Source: a virus
Strand: one strand, 5' to 3'
Length of the DNA stretch: 55,733 nt
Virus record (IMG/VR): IMGVR_UViG_3300032931_000778
Location: 1-55,733 of that record
The notes beneath the pieces are model-generated. The model made no database searches and was not told where the DNA came from. It worked only from the letters and a program-made list of their open reading frames with translations. Positions 30,166 through 37,912 of the stretch are shown piece by piece. The number at the start of each line of letters is the position of its first letter. Positions within the stretch are counted from its first letter, which is position 1. The position numbers and the translations under genes were made by a program.

Positions 30166-30641
30166 GCGGGCACCCGCTCGAAAACATTTTCCATCGTGGG
30201 AAGCCCCGCCTGATCCTTCAGATCGAACGTCAGGATGGGCGTCACGTCATCAGTCCCGTAGAAGATCATCTGGTCCCCAATGATGCGCCACCGCCCCGTC
30301 TCCACCTGGCGGATCAACGCGAGGTCCGCCTGGAGCGCGAGGTCATGCACCATCACGTCCTCCGTCACCAGACACGTCACGTCGTTCGCGTCGATGAGCT
30401 GGTACTCCGCCACGTACTGGTTCACGCCCAGCATCGGCGGAACCCACACGTACCGCCAGACGCTCGAGGCCCCCACCTGCACGAGGTCCGTCAACACGAG
30501 GTCCTCGGTCTCGACGCCCCCCGCCACATGGTAGACGCGCACCGCCGCCGCTACGACATCGAGCTTGGGCGTCCCGTCCAGGTCCACCGCGAGCACCTGG
30601 AGCACGATCTGCGTGGGGTTCGGCCGGAACAGTAAGCCCAT
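30162..30641 (-). CDS. Small virion protein of a tail-fibre-linked family
   Basis: 159 aa from ATG 30641 (GAGGTGACC upstream); earlier codons in frame are a shadow. A beta-rich first half has V-R-V-Y-H-V-A-G-G-V-E and W-R-Y-V-W-V-P-P, then Y-V-A-E-Y-Q-L-I-D-A-N-D. A helix follows (D-L-A-L-Q-A-D-L-A-L-I-R-Q-V-E-T-G-R-W), then I-F-Y-G-T-D-D-V-T-P-I-L-T-F-D-L-K-D. The last two segments form a pattern found in fibre-associated phage proteins. Host-interaction role inferred from context. Confidence 0.62.
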   Translation of the reverse strand: MGLLFRPNPTQIVLQVLAVDLDGTPKLDVVAAAVRVYHVAGGVETEDLVLTDLVQVGASSVWRYVWVPPMLGVNQYVAEYQLIDANDVTCLVTEDVMVHDLALQADLALIRQVETGRWRIIGDQMIFYGTDDVTPILTFDLKDQAGLPTMENVFERVPA

Positions 30642-30648
30642 GGTCACC

Positions 30649-31131
30649 TCAGCGCGACAGCGCCATCCCTGTAACGACCGCCCCGAGTACGACCGCGCAG
30701 CCACCTAGCACACCCGCGAAAACCCCCAGGCGCCGCGCTCGCGCGTGTTCCGCGTCCGCCTTCGCCCGCGCCTCGCGCGCCCGCTCCTGCGCGATGGCCT
30801 CCCGTGCCAAGGCCGCATCCGCCGCGCCCTTCTGCACCATCGCCTCGCCCTCGTTCAACGCCGCCCGCGCCACCTGAGTGGCGTACAGCGCCTCGGCCCG
30901 GGGCGCCCAATCGAGCAGGACGCGGTAGTCCAACACGAGGTGCCCCAAATCCTTCCACTCGTCGAGCGTGAAACACTTCTGGTCCACCGTGCCGATGTGA
31001 CAGATCGCCCCCGGCGGGACCGGCCGCTCAGCGTTTGGACGCGGGGGGAGCACCTCCTGTGCCCACGTGTTCCCGGCCATACAACACAACATCCACACCA
31101 CCAATACTGGTCGCATCATCGATCGCATCAT
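30649..31131 (-). CDS. Spanin-like protein: N-terminal signal, coiled coil, C-terminal membrane anchor
   Basis: 160 aa from ATG 31131 with AGGAGG upstream. The N-terminus is a signal peptide (L-V-V-W-M-L-C-C-M-A-G-N-T-W-A then Q-E). The Cys pair hints at a lipoprotein, but the lipobox is not canonical. A periplasm-like part with P-P-R-P and two Cys leads into a charged alpha-helical coil (Q-E-R-A-R-E-A-R-A-K-A-D-A-E-H). A C-terminal membrane segment follows (V-F-A-G-V-L-G-G-C-A-V-V-L-G-A-V-V-T-G). Signal at one end and anchor at the other is the design of a unimolecular spanin. Its 5' end overlaps the gene at 31028-31396 by 104 bp, like Rz/Rz1. Confidence 0.5.
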   Translation of the reverse strand: MMRSMMRPVLVVWMLCCMAGNTWAQEVLPPRPNAERPVPPGAICHIGTVDQKCFTLDEWKDLGHLVLDYRVLLDWAPRAEALYATQVARAALNEGEAMVQKGAADAALAREAIAQERAREARAKADAEHARARRLGVFAGVLGGCAVVLGAVVTGMALSR

Positions 31132-31396
31132 GGCCCTCCTTCGTGCGCGTCGCATCCGCCGCTGCCCCCGCCCGCGTCGCCGCGTCCACCGCGTCCAGCG
31201 CGACCTCGGCTTCCTTGATCGGCCCCAAGACCGGCGTGGGGTCGTACGGGGGCACCACCGGCGGCGGGACGACTGGCGTGGGCTTGCGTAGCCTATGCCA
31301 CGCCGTCACCGCGATCAAGAGCCCCGCAAACAGTCCCCCCGCCGCCGACGTGAGCACCTGCCAGTGCCGCTTCGCCCAGGCCCACACCTTCTTCAT
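31028..31396 (-). CDS. Small inner-membrane protein overlapping the spanin-like gene
   Basis: 122 aa from ATG 31396. A basic start (M-K-K-V-W-A-W-A-K-R-H-W) precedes a single membrane segment, about residues 15-33 (T-S-A-A-G-G-L-F-A-G-L-L-I-A-V). Next is a Pro-rich linker (P-V-V-P-P-P-V-V-P-P-Y-D-P), then an Ala/Asp helix. The topology is that of an i-spanin, though without a long coiled coil. Its 3' third is read in another frame by the spanin-like gene. The start overlaps the VanZ-like gene's stop. Confidence 0.52.
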   Translation of the reverse strand: MKKVWAWAKRHWQVLTSAAGGLFAGLLIAVTAWHRLRKPTPVVPPPVVPPYDPTPVLGPIKEAEVALDAVDAATRAGAAADATRTKEGHDAIDDATSIGGVDVVLYGREHVGTGGAPPASKR

Positions 31397-31749
31397 GCAC
31401 GCTTCCTCCGCGACGGGATCGACCCCGTCTGTCCGACATTTCCACGTTTCCGCAACAACCACCAGATCGCGAGCCCGCCCAACGTGTTCGCAATCATGTC
31501 CCGCCAACTCGCGCCGTACCGAAAGCACCCATCCCACAAGATCTCCCACGGCCCCATCATCACCGCCCATCCCACGACCGGCCCCCAGATCTTCCCCAAC
31601 CAACGGCTCAGCACCCAGCCGAGGAGAAACACGATCAAGAAGTGCATCAGCTTGTCAGGCAGGACGAGATTCCAATCCGCCGGGAGCCCCAGCTCGTCGA
31701 GCCGCAGCATCTCCCACCAGTAGTCCTCTTGTTCCCAGCGAAACTGCAT
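31393..31749 (-). CDS. VanZ-like small membrane protein
   Basis: 118 aa from ATG 31749 (TGATG with the previous stop). It has P-D-K-L-M-H-F-L-I-V-F-L-L-G-W-V-L, then W-G-P-V-V-G-W-A-V-M-M-G-P-W-E, then S-W-R-D-M-I-A-N-T-L-G-G-L-A-I-W-W. D-K-x-x-H-F, a Glu in the second helix and D-x-x-A-N-x-x-G follow the outline of VanZ-like proteins. Two to three membrane helices. It may help lysis (holin-like) or modify the envelope. The family call is by eye. Confidence 0.55.
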   Translation of the reverse strand: MQFRWEQEDYWWEMLRLDELGLPADWNLVLPDKLMHFLIVFLLGWVLSRWLGKIWGPVVGWAVMMGPWEILWDGCFRYGASWRDMIANTLGGLAIWWLLRKRGNVGQTGSIPSRRKRA

Positions 31750-32258
31750 CACGTTGGCCCCTTCCTTATCAGCTCAAAATCCTGCGGCCGCGCCCGACAA
31801 AAGTCTCGAATGTCCTCGGGCGTCGTCAACTCCGGTGGCAGATCCCCCGCCACCGCCACCCCCGCCTCCCGCAAAAAGATCGCCACCAACTCCGAGCACT
31901 TCACCGCCGCGGTCCGCCACCGCCACCGCGTCACCTTCACGCGGAACCACTCCTTGAGCACCAGCACCCACGCGATCACGAACAGCCCGCCATAGTCGTA
32001 CCGCTGCCCCACCTCGTCCGAAATCGCCGCGAGCCCCGTCCGCGCGCCAAACTGACAGCGGTACTCGGCCACCACGTGGTGCCGCGCCCGGATCGACGGC
32101 ACCATGCGCACGCCCCCGATGCGGGCCTCGGCCACCATGCGCCGCCCCCACACGGGGAACTCGATCATGCAGTGCGACACCGGGCTACGGGTGATCCACC
32201 GGATCACCGCGCCCAGCGGCGTCTGCGAGGCGGTCAGCACGATGCGCACGTCGTCCAT
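31749..32258 (-). CDS. Permuted papain-like (YiiX/NlpC-P60 type) hydrolase
   Basis: 169 aa from ATG 32258 (GAGGTGATC upstream). V-I-R-W-I-T-R-S-P-V-S-H-C-M-I-E-F gives the expected early histidine, and V-K-C-S-E-L-V-A-I-F-L-R-E-A-G gives the later cysteine. His before Cys is the order of circularly permuted papain-fold enzymes such as YiiX/YaeF and LRAT. These cut amide or acyl bonds in peptidoglycan peptides or lipids. No signal peptide. It may be virion-carried or act in lysis. Upstream and downstream genes overlap or abut it. Confidence 0.65.
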   Translation of the reverse strand: MDDVRIVLTASQTPLGAVIRWITRSPVSHCMIEFPVWGRRMVAEARIGGVRMVPSIRARHHVVAEYRCQFGARTGLAAISDEVGQRYDYGGLFVIAWVLVLKEWFRVKVTRWRWRTAAVKCSELVAIFLREAGVAVAGDLPPELTTPEDIRDFCRARPQDFELIRKGPT

Positions 32259-32260
32259 GA

Positions 32261-33208
32261 TCACCTCAACGGATTGACCAACCCTCGGTACAGCATGGCC
32301 ACCAGTTGCAACGTCTTGGCCGTCGAATTGTGCACGGTCACGCGGTGCTTCCAGTGCGGCAGGATCAAGATCGGGCGCACTGCGGGCACCGTCAACGGGA
32401 AGTGGTCGCTCCCCATGATCGACACCCGCGTGATGAACCGCGCCAGCGTCACCTCGTAATCACAGAGGTGGTACGCCCCATGCCCCGTCGCATTGAGAAC
32501 CACGGCGCCCGTCTCGAGGTTGTGGTCGAAGTACCCATTGAGCCCCGGCGCGGGCACCGGCCGCACCTTGGTGAACGCGACGTTGGCGTTCTCCTTAGCG
32601 GTCAGGTCGAGATCCCAGTTCCCCGACCCCGGCACCGCCGGTACGAAGACGTTCGCCCCTGCGCCCACCTGCACCTTGTTGTAGTTGCCTGCCCCCGGAT
32701 TCGATACGCCCGCCGTCGCGGGCACGACGCTCGTGAAGTCGATCCAGTCGCCAAACACCGCCCCACTGTACTGGAGGTGTCCCCCGGCCAGGTAGCTGGT
32801 CAAAATGAACTGGAACGCCTTGACGTTATCCTCGACAGTCGTCGACTCGAACGCCAGTGAGTCGGTGCCCACGACGCCGTTGGTCACGTCATCGGCGGCG
32901 CCCGTAAAATTAGTCAGCGTCCCTAGCGGCCACATGTCGGGGGACACGTATAGCTTCCCGTCCGCCGTGCGCACCTCGGTCACGGTGGGCCATGGCGCCC
33001 CGCTGTGTGCCGCAACGAGCCCCTCCAGCACCGCCTCGTCCCCCACCGACAGGTCCGCCTTGAACACGATGTCGCACACGTCCCCGGACGTGCTGATGCC
33101 GTCCAGCGCGGTAACGATGGCGCTCTCCGCGATCTCGGTGGTGAGCCGGTCGGACGCCACGGCGTGATTGGGGAAATCCTCCTGAATCGAAAACACATAA
33201 CTGGCCAT
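32261..33208 (-). CDS. Virion protein, fibre region
   Basis: 315 aa. The first 110 residues (F-P-N-H-A-V-A-S-D-R-L-T-T-E-I, then V-C-D-I-V-F-K-A-D-L-S and L-Y-V-S-P-D-M-W) form an alpha/beta part. The rest is strand-rich: F-V-P-A-V-P-G-S-G-N-W-D-L-D-L, G-Y-F-D-H-N-L-E-T-G-A-V and W-K-H-R-V-T-V-H-N-S-T. The C-terminal beta part resembles in style the small paralogues just upstream. A capsid- or fibre-surface role is likely from context. No family recognised. Confidence 0.6.
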   Translation of the reverse strand: MASYVFSIQEDFPNHAVASDRLTTEIAESAIVTALDGISTSGDVCDIVFKADLSVGDEAVLEGLVAAHSGAPWPTVTEVRTADGKLYVSPDMWPLGTLTNFTGAADDVTNGVVGTDSLAFESTTVEDNVKAFQFILTSYLAGGHLQYSGAVFGDWIDFTSVVPATAGVSNPGAGNYNKVQVGAGANVFVPAVPGSGNWDLDLTAKENANVAFTKVRPVPAPGLNGYFDHNLETGAVVLNATGHGAYHLCDYEVTLARFITRVSIMGSDHFPLTVPAVRPILILPHWKHRVTVHNSTAKTLQLVAMLYRGLVNPLR

Positions 33209-33217
33209 CCGTTCCTC

Positions 33218-33643
33218 CTAGACTCGCGTCTCCATGGCAATGATGGAAAGCCCCTCGGGGAGCGCCGACGGGCGACACCGCAACGTGCCCTCCCCCGCCG
33301 CCCCAATGCGCCACCGCACGTCCACGGTATGCGCCCCGGCTGTCAGCGCGACCGCCCGATGCACCATGGACCCGGTCTGTGCAATGTCGAACTCCTCTTC
33401 CCCCGCGAACAACACCACCGTCCCGTCCACCCGCAACTGCAAGCGGTACTCGTTCGTCGCACTCGGCGTGAACGTCATGCAGTAGCTCACCCAGATCAAG
33501 AGGTTCGAGCTGGCCAACGTCGTCACGCTCAGCGAGAGCACCGTCGCATACGTGGTCGAGGCGATGGTCTTATCGACAGCCAACGTGGCGCTCACCGTCT
33601 GCACCACGTTGGGATCCACCACCTGCGCATTGCTCAGCGGCAT
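33218..33643 (-). CDS. Beta-sandwich virion protein, tandem paralogue 3
   Basis: 141 aa. Shares with the two genes upstream: V-S-A-T-L-A-V-D-K-T-I near the start, a strand with R-L-Q-L-R-V-D-G-T-V-V, an S-M-V-H-R-A-V-A-L-T-A-G-A-H-T-V-D-V-R-W segment, and G-T-L-R-C-R-P before the final I-I-A-M-E-T. The layout is that of a jelly-roll or TNF-like head. This copy has the longest N-terminal arm. Confidence 0.65.
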   Translation of the reverse strand: MPLSNAQVVDPNVVQTVSATLAVDKTIASTTYATVLSLSVTTLASSNLLIWVSYCMTFTPSATNEYRLQLRVDGTVVLFAGEEEFDIAQTGSMVHRAVALTAGAHTVDVRWRIGAAGEGTLRCRPSALPEGLSIIAMETRV

Positions 33644-33644
33644 C

Positions 33645-34055
33645 TCACGTCACCTCGGTCGTCAGCAACGACGCCTGCTCGGCCTGCGTCACCGGGCGAC
33701 ACCGCAACGTGTTCCCCGCCGCCGTCTGCCAGTCCAAATTCACGGTATGCGGTCCCGCTGTCACAGGCCCTACCAGCGTGCAAATCGACCCCGACTGGAT
33801 GCACGTGAAGATCTCTGCCCCCCCAAGAGCGACCGTGTTTCCGTCTACCGTAACGCGGAAGGAGTTTTGCGCAGACAACGACGCGCTGTCCGAGGTCGAG
33901 AACGAGGCGCGAATCACCAGAAAGCTGCCCTCCTGCGTCAGGATCTCCTGCGTCAACAGGTTCTCGTAACTGGTCGCCGTGGTCGTTCGATCCACCGCCA
34001 GCGCCGTAAACGCCGTCTGCGAGACCAAGACCGGCAGGTCTGGGAAGAGTGGCAT
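33645..34055 (-). CDS. Beta-sandwich virion protein, tandem paralogue 2
   Basis: 136 aa. Its core reads T-A-L-A-V-D-R-T-T-T-A-T-S-Y, then F-R-V-T-V-D-G-N-T-V-A, V-T-A-G-P-H-T-V-N-L-D-W, N-T-L-R-C-R-P and A-S-L-L-T-T-E-V. Residue order is the same as in both flanking genes. Only one base separates its stop from the next start. Likely a trimeric knob or decoration domain (inference). Confidence 0.65.
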   Translation of the reverse strand: MPLFPDLPVLVSQTAFTALAVDRTTTATSYENLLTQEILTQEGSFLVIRASFSTSDSASLSAQNSFRVTVDGNTVALGGAEIFTCIQSGSICTLVGPVTAGPHTVNLDWQTAAGNTLRCRPVTQAEQASLLTTEVT

Positions 34056-34061
34056 CTGTCA

Positions 34062-34496
34062 TCAACCCTTCGTCTCGATGACCACGAGCGACGCATGCTC
34101 GGGCTGGTTCGCGATGGTGCCACCCGCACAGCGCAACGTCCCCCCGGTCGTGGTCCGCCACTGGAGCCGCACCGTCTTGGCCCCCGCCGCCAACACCCCG
34201 GACACCGCGAACAACGCCCCGCTCTCCGTGACCGGCCACTGCTCGCTCCCGCCCTGCGCCAACACCGTCGCATCCACCACGATCTGGAAGTAGTCCTGCT
34301 CCGTCCCGGCCCGGTCCACCGCATTGCTCGTCGCAAAACTCGCGTACACCTCCAACCGCGAGCTGCCCCCCGTCGTGATCGCACAGGTCAACAGATCCAC
34401 ATAGGTGATGGAGGTCGTCGTGGTGTTCGCTGTCAACCGCGCCGAGGCCGTCTGGATGATCCCCCCCGCCTCGGGATATGGAAGATGCAGCCCCAT
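34062..34496 (-). CDS. Beta-sandwich virion protein, tandem paralogue 1
   Basis: 144 aa, the most diverged of the three. Matching elements are S-A-R-L-T-A-N-T-T-T-T-S-I-T-Y, F-Q-I-V-V-D-A-T-V-L, V-L-A-A-G-A-K-T-V-R-L-Q-W, G-T-L-R-C-A-G-G and A-S-L-V-V-I-E-T. It directly follows the repeat-containing fibre protein. Confidence 0.65.
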   Translation of the reverse strand: MGLHLPYPEAGGIIQTASARLTANTTTTSITYVDLLTCAITTGGSSRLEVYASFATSNAVDRAGTEQDYFQIVVDATVLAQGGSEQWPVTESGALFAVSGVLAAGAKTVRLQWRTTTGGTLRCAGGTIANQPEHASLVVIETKG

Positions 34497-34497
34497 C

Positions 34498-36135
34498 CTA
34501 CTGCGTCACCTGCGTCACCAGGGCCGCCCCGTTCGCCGCCGCCCAGTACCCATTGATCTGCCCACTGTACCCAAAGGGCACCTCGTAATAGGCGTTGGGC
34601 GTCATGCGCACCGTGTAGGAGGCCGCGCTCGCCCCGGTGCCCAACTTGAGGTACAGGATGGCCGTGCTCGCGTTCGCCACAGACGCTCCCATGCGCGACG
34701 CATTCGCGGCCAGCAAGGTCGTATCCGCCACCGCCGCCGCCACGCTCGCCACCGTCGCCGCCGTCGCCGGGGCGTCCCGCATGGCGATCACGCTCTGATC
34801 CGAGGCCAACGTCACCGCGAGGCTCGCCGCCATGGCCTTCTGCCCTAACGTCGCAGGCAGCTTCGTAGACACCGCCGAGAGCGTCGTCTCGGTGGACGCG
34901 CCCGTCGGAAGGGGCAACGCTGTGGCGTCGATGGTCAACGACCCCCCGCCATCCGCCACTGGCACCGCACTCTGATCCGACGCCAGCGTCACGGGCACCG
35001 ACCCCGCCATGGCCTTCTGCCCCAGCGTGGCCAGCTTCCCGTCGATGTTACTCAGCGACGTGTTGCCCGTACCCTGAAGCGCCGACGTCGCGGCCCCACT
35101 GGGCAACACCGGGGTGTTGTTCGGCGACACGGCGACCACCAACGCGGGATCCGCTGCCACCGCCGCCGTCGAGGCCGCCTTGACCGCCGCCACATTGGTG
35201 CCATCGGTGACCTTGGCGGGCCAGCCCCCCGCCGCCGCCGCCGCCGTCCCCTGCGCCGCCGTCACCACGTCCGCCGACGTGAGCGCCCGCACCTGCGTGG
35301 GATCCTTGGCCGCCCCGCCGTGCATGATCTGCACATCAAGGGCCTGGTGGTCCGCACCCTCCGCCGTCGAGGTCACATCCGCTGCGGCGGTCGCACCCTT
35401 CGCCCCGCCCCGTACAATAGCCTTCTGTGTCCCCCCTGTCAGCGTGGCATCGAGAGCCAACGATCCAGACGTGCCGATGTTCGCTGTGACCGCGCCATCG
35501 ACCGTCAAACTTCCGCCGTTGTCCGACACCGGGAACGGTCCTGTCCCTGCGTTCGCCGTCACCACATCCGACGCCGTGAGCGCCCGGATCTGCGTGGGAT
35601 CCTTCGCCGCGCCCCCGTGCATGATCTGCACGTCCAACGCCTGGTGATCGGCGCCCTCCGCCGTCGAGGTCACATCCGCCGCTACCGTCGTCCCCTTGGC
35701 CCCGCCCCGCACGATGGCCTTCTGCGTGCCGCCCGTGAGCGTGGCGTCGAGCGCGAGCGATCCTGACGTGCCGATGTTCGCCGTCACCGCGCCATCAACC
35801 GTGAGACTCCCGCCGTTATCCGACACCGGGAACGGCCCCGTGCCTGCGTTCGCCGTCACGGTCCCATCGACGGTGATCGACCCCCCGCCATCGGACACCG
35901 GCTGCGGCGTCCCCCCAGATACGCCCTGGACCGAAAGCACATCGGCCGAAGGCGTGCCCGCCGTCCCCAGGGCAGGCTGCTTCGCCGCCGTCGCGGCTCC
36001 AGTCGGCAGGGGCAGCGCCGTGGCCGACACCGGCTGCGTCGTGGTCCCCGTCGGGTCCACGCGCACGGGATTGGCGACCGTCGCGATCTCGGTCCCCGAC
36101 GTGTTGTGTAAAATGGAAACTGGAGAGTCGCCCAT
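34498..36135 (-). CDS. Repeat-rich fibre-like virion protein
   Basis: 545 aa, low in Cys and aromatic residues, made of short beta motifs such as V-S-D-G-G-G-S-I-T-V-D-G, V-T-A-N-x-G-T and V-P-V-T-L-A-S-D-Q-S. Two nearly identical 99-aa blocks lie at residues 94-192 and 193-291. The C-terminal 90 residues (L-Y-L-K-L-G-T-G-A-S-A, Y-T-V-R-M-T-P-N-A-Y-Y-E-V-P) form a separate cap. V-S-D-x-G-G-S-x-T-V-D repeats are common in phage side-fibre or capsid-fibre proteins. Probably an extended trimeric fibre. Confidence 0.68.
   Translation of the reverse strand: MGDSPVSILHNTSGTEIATVANPVRVDPTGTTTQPVSATALPLPTGAATAAKQPALGTAGTPSADVLSVQGVSGGTPQPVSDGGGSITVDGTVTANAGTGPFPVSDNGGSLTVDGAVTANIGTSGSLALDATLTGGTQKAIVRGGAKGTTVAADVTSTAEGADHQALDVQIMHGGAAKDPTQIRALTASDVVTANAGTGPFPVSDNGGSLTVDGAVTANIGTSGSLALDATLTGGTQKAIVRGGAKGATAAADVTSTAEGADHQALDVQIMHGGAAKDPTQVRALTSADVVTAAQGTAAAAAGGWPAKVTDGTNVAAVKAASTAAVAADPALVVAVSPNNTPVLPSGAATSALQGTGNTSLSNIDGKLATLGQKAMAGSVPVTLASDQSAVPVADGGGSLTIDATALPLPTGASTETTLSAVSTKLPATLGQKAMAASLAVTLASDQSVIAMRDAPATAATVASVAAAVADTTLLAANASRMGASVANASTAILYLKLGTGASAASYTVRMTPNAYYEVPFGYSGQINGYWAAANGAALVTQVTQ
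35263..35856 (-). repeat. Two tandem 297-bp repeats in the fibre-like gene
   Basis: Units 35560-35856 and 35263-35559 encode the two 99-aa blocks. They differ mainly at third positions, showing the duplication is old enough to drift but kept under selection. Confidence 0.8.
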
Positions 36136-36145
36136 GCTTTACCCC

Positions 36146-36667
36146 TTAGCTGATCGCGCGGGTCCGAGAGGTCTCGAACACGCCACTGTAGGACACCGTA
36201 TCGCTGACCGTCACCAACAGCGTCTCGCTGGCGTCGTACATCTTCCAGGTGATCGTCGTCGGAAATGCGCCAGCATAAGAGATCGTCTTCTCCACGATCT
36301 TCTTCTTCCCCGCCCCGGCCTGGTCGTACCAGACGATCGCCGTGGGGAACACCGTCCCCGTCATCTCCCGGTACGCCCCGCTGGCGAAGCCATCAGCGGG
36401 ACCATGGTCGATAAAATGTATCAGGTGGCGCAGCGCCTTGTGCTGGTCCACCGTGATCCCCTGGCCGCTCACCGTCGCCCACGTCACCGGGCTGTCGTCC
36501 ACCAGCATCCACACCGAGTTGTCATCGAGCTGGCGGGCGAACTTCCCCACGTCGGCCGGGAGCAGGCCCGTCGCGCCCTCGCGCGTGGCCGTGTCCGTGT
36601 ACGAAAACGACAGCGGCGCATGGATCTGCTCGGGGATGAGGTCTTTATGGAGCGAGGTACTCGGCAT
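36146..36667 (-). CDS. Fibre-associated virion protein
   Basis: 173 aa from ATG 36667 (TGATG with the previous stop). L-S-F-S-Y-T-D-T-A-T-R-E-G-A-T-G-L-L-P-A-D-V-G-K-F-A-R-Q-L-D and S-V-W-M-L-V-D-D-S-P-V-T-W form a small domain seen in phage fibre gene groups. The C-terminal half has repeated T-I-S-Y-A-G-A-F-P-T-T-I-T-W-K and T-V-S-Y-S-G-V-F strands. Likely a fibre component or adaptor. Partner unknown. Confidence 0.62.
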   Translation of the reverse strand: MPSTSLHKDLIPEQIHAPLSFSYTDTATREGATGLLPADVGKFARQLDDNSVWMLVDDSPVTWATVSGQGITVDQHKALRHLIHFIDHGPADGFASGAYREMTGTVFPTAIVWYDQAGAGKKKIVEKTISYAGAFPTTITWKMYDASETLLVTVSDTVSYSGVFETSRTRAIS

Positions 36668-37011
36668 CACGGCTCCTTCTTCACGATGAAACGACCCTGG
36701 TTGTTATACACCAGCCCGCCCCACGTCGTAATAATCAAGATCCCCGGATCGAACGCGCTGGCCTCCCCCTCCAACAACTGGGTCAGCGTGTATGGCCCCC
36801 CCGCCACCTTGTCCGCGAAAAGCATGTCGTCGGTCGCGTCATCCCGCCCGATCCACACGTCCTCATCGTCCGAGGTCGTGCTCTGGATGGTGACCCCGTG
36901 CGCGTCGAGGTAGTCCTCGCTGGGATCCGTCGAGGTCGGCCCGAAGTCCGTCTCCACGCCCCCCGTGCCGGGATCCTCAAGCTTGAGAGGCTGGACGCGA
37001 TCCTTAGCCAC
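36667..37011 (-). CDS. Small fibre-associated virion protein
   Basis: 114 aa, GTG start with AGGAGG upstream. The N-terminus V-Q-P-L-K-L-E-D-P-G-T-G-G is a pattern common at the start of small phage structural proteins. An acidic middle follows (D-P-S-E-D-Y-L-D-A-H-G-V, S-D-D-E-D-V-W). The end G-L-V-Y-N-N-Q-G-R-F-I-V-K-K is strand-like. Nine bases separate it from the HNH gene. Confidence 0.62.
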   Translation of the reverse strand: MAKDRVQPLKLEDPGTGGVETDFGPTSTDPSEDYLDAHGVTIQSTTSDDEDVWIGRDDATDDMLFADKVAGGPYTLTQLLEGEASAFDPGILIITTWGGLVYNNQGRFIVKKEP

Positions 37012-37019
37012 GATGCCTC

Positions 37020-37880
37020 CTAGTCGATGACGTGCGCATGCGTGCGCCGCTGAAGGACATTATACACAGTCATCGGCGAGACACAGAAGATCTGGGCCAG
37101 GTCGCTCGCGGAATGGGTGCCCTGTGCCATCGACGTGCGGATGTACTGTACGTCTTCATCCAAAAGGAAATAATTGCGCCCGCGCCCCTTCATAACCTTG
37201 TCCTGCATGTTTTCAGCCTGCGTACCCAGTGACAAATGCGCTGGATTCACACACGACGGATTGTCGCACCGATGCAAGATCACCCGCCTATCAGGAATTG
37301 ATCCGTTATGAATCTCCCAAGAAACACGATGCGCCAGCAACTTCCGCTTCCGCTCCGAATCGTAAATCATGCCATACCCAATCCCATTCGTGCTACCCAT
37401 CCACGACCAGCACCCCTCCCCGCGCTCCACGTACTTCCAAAACCGCTCCTGCACAGGAACCGCATCCGGCCCCGTATGCGACCCATTGATCCGCCGCGAT
37501 GTTAGGATCTTCTGGACGTGCTCAGCGGATAACGTCACCCCGCTATGCCAGTGCCGATCCCCCTTGTAAGTCCGGCTCTCCTCGAAAATCCCCAACCGCT
37601 TCAGTTGCCCCAAGATGCGCCTGCGCGTGGTCCCAAAGTGATCCGACAACGCCTGCGGCGACTTGCCACCCTGATACAACGCGGTCAGCTCACCCGCATC
37701 GACGTCCTGCGTCTTGAGCAACATGATGGCCTCCTTACGCGACCGCACCGGAATGCCGTGCCGCCGCAGCTCCTTGCGCACTGAATTTGGAAGCACACCG
37801 ATCTCTGTACCGATCTCAACAGCGCTGCGCTGCTCCTCCACATAACGCTGCAACAGGAATTCACGAGTCAGGGTGGGCAT
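37020..37880 (-). CDS. HNH homing endonuclease with helix-turn-helix domains
   Basis: 286 aa. Two helix-turn-helix-like segments occupy the N-terminal 110 residues (S-A-V-E-I-G-T-E-I-G-V-L-P-N-S-V-R-K and S-P-Q-A-L-S-D-H-F-G-T-T-R-R-R-I). The HNH_3 core follows, about residues 150-225: F-W-K-Y-V-E, G-C-W-S-W, Y-G-M-I-Y, A-H-R-V-S-W, then L-H-R-C-D-N-P-S-C-V-N-P-A-H-L-S-L-G-T. A last helix-turn-helix reads S-A-S-D-L-A-Q-I-F-C-V-S. It resembles the gene at 15144-15710 in its core but has more DNA-binding parts. The start codon and ribosome site lie in a hairpin with a promoter just upstream. Confidence 0.88.
   Translation of the reverse strand: MPTLTREFLLQRYVEEQRSAVEIGTEIGVLPNSVRKELRRHGIPVRSRKEAIMLLKTQDVDAGELTALYQGGKSPQALSDHFGTTRRRILGQLKRLGIFEESRTYKGDRHWHSGVTLSAEHVQKILTSRRINGSHTGPDAVPVQERFWKYVERGEGCWSWMGSTNGIGYGMIYDSERKRKLLAHRVSWEIHNGSIPDRRVILHRCDNPSCVNPAHLSLGTQAENMQDKVMKGRGRNYFLLDEDVQYIRTSMAQGTHSASDLAQIFCVSPMTVYNVLQRRTHAHVID
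37033..37048. repeat. Alternating pyrimidine-purine motif, copy 7 (shortened)
   Basis: TGCGCATGCGTGCGCC, two bases shorter than the others, in the last codons of the HNH gene (R-T-H-A-H). Confidence 0.45.
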
Positions 37881-37912
37881 CTTCTCCTCCTTGGTTTTTC
37901 AGAGGAGAAGAT
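37878..37912 (-). promoter_or_regulatory. Hairpin burying the ribosome site and start codon of the HNH gene
   Basis: CTTCTCCTC (37902-37910) pairs perfectly with GAGGAGAAG (37881-37889) across a 12-nt loop. Two more A-T pairs and a wobble draw in the ATG. The whole ribosome site is in the stem, so a read-through transcript should translate poorly. Confidence 0.75.
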
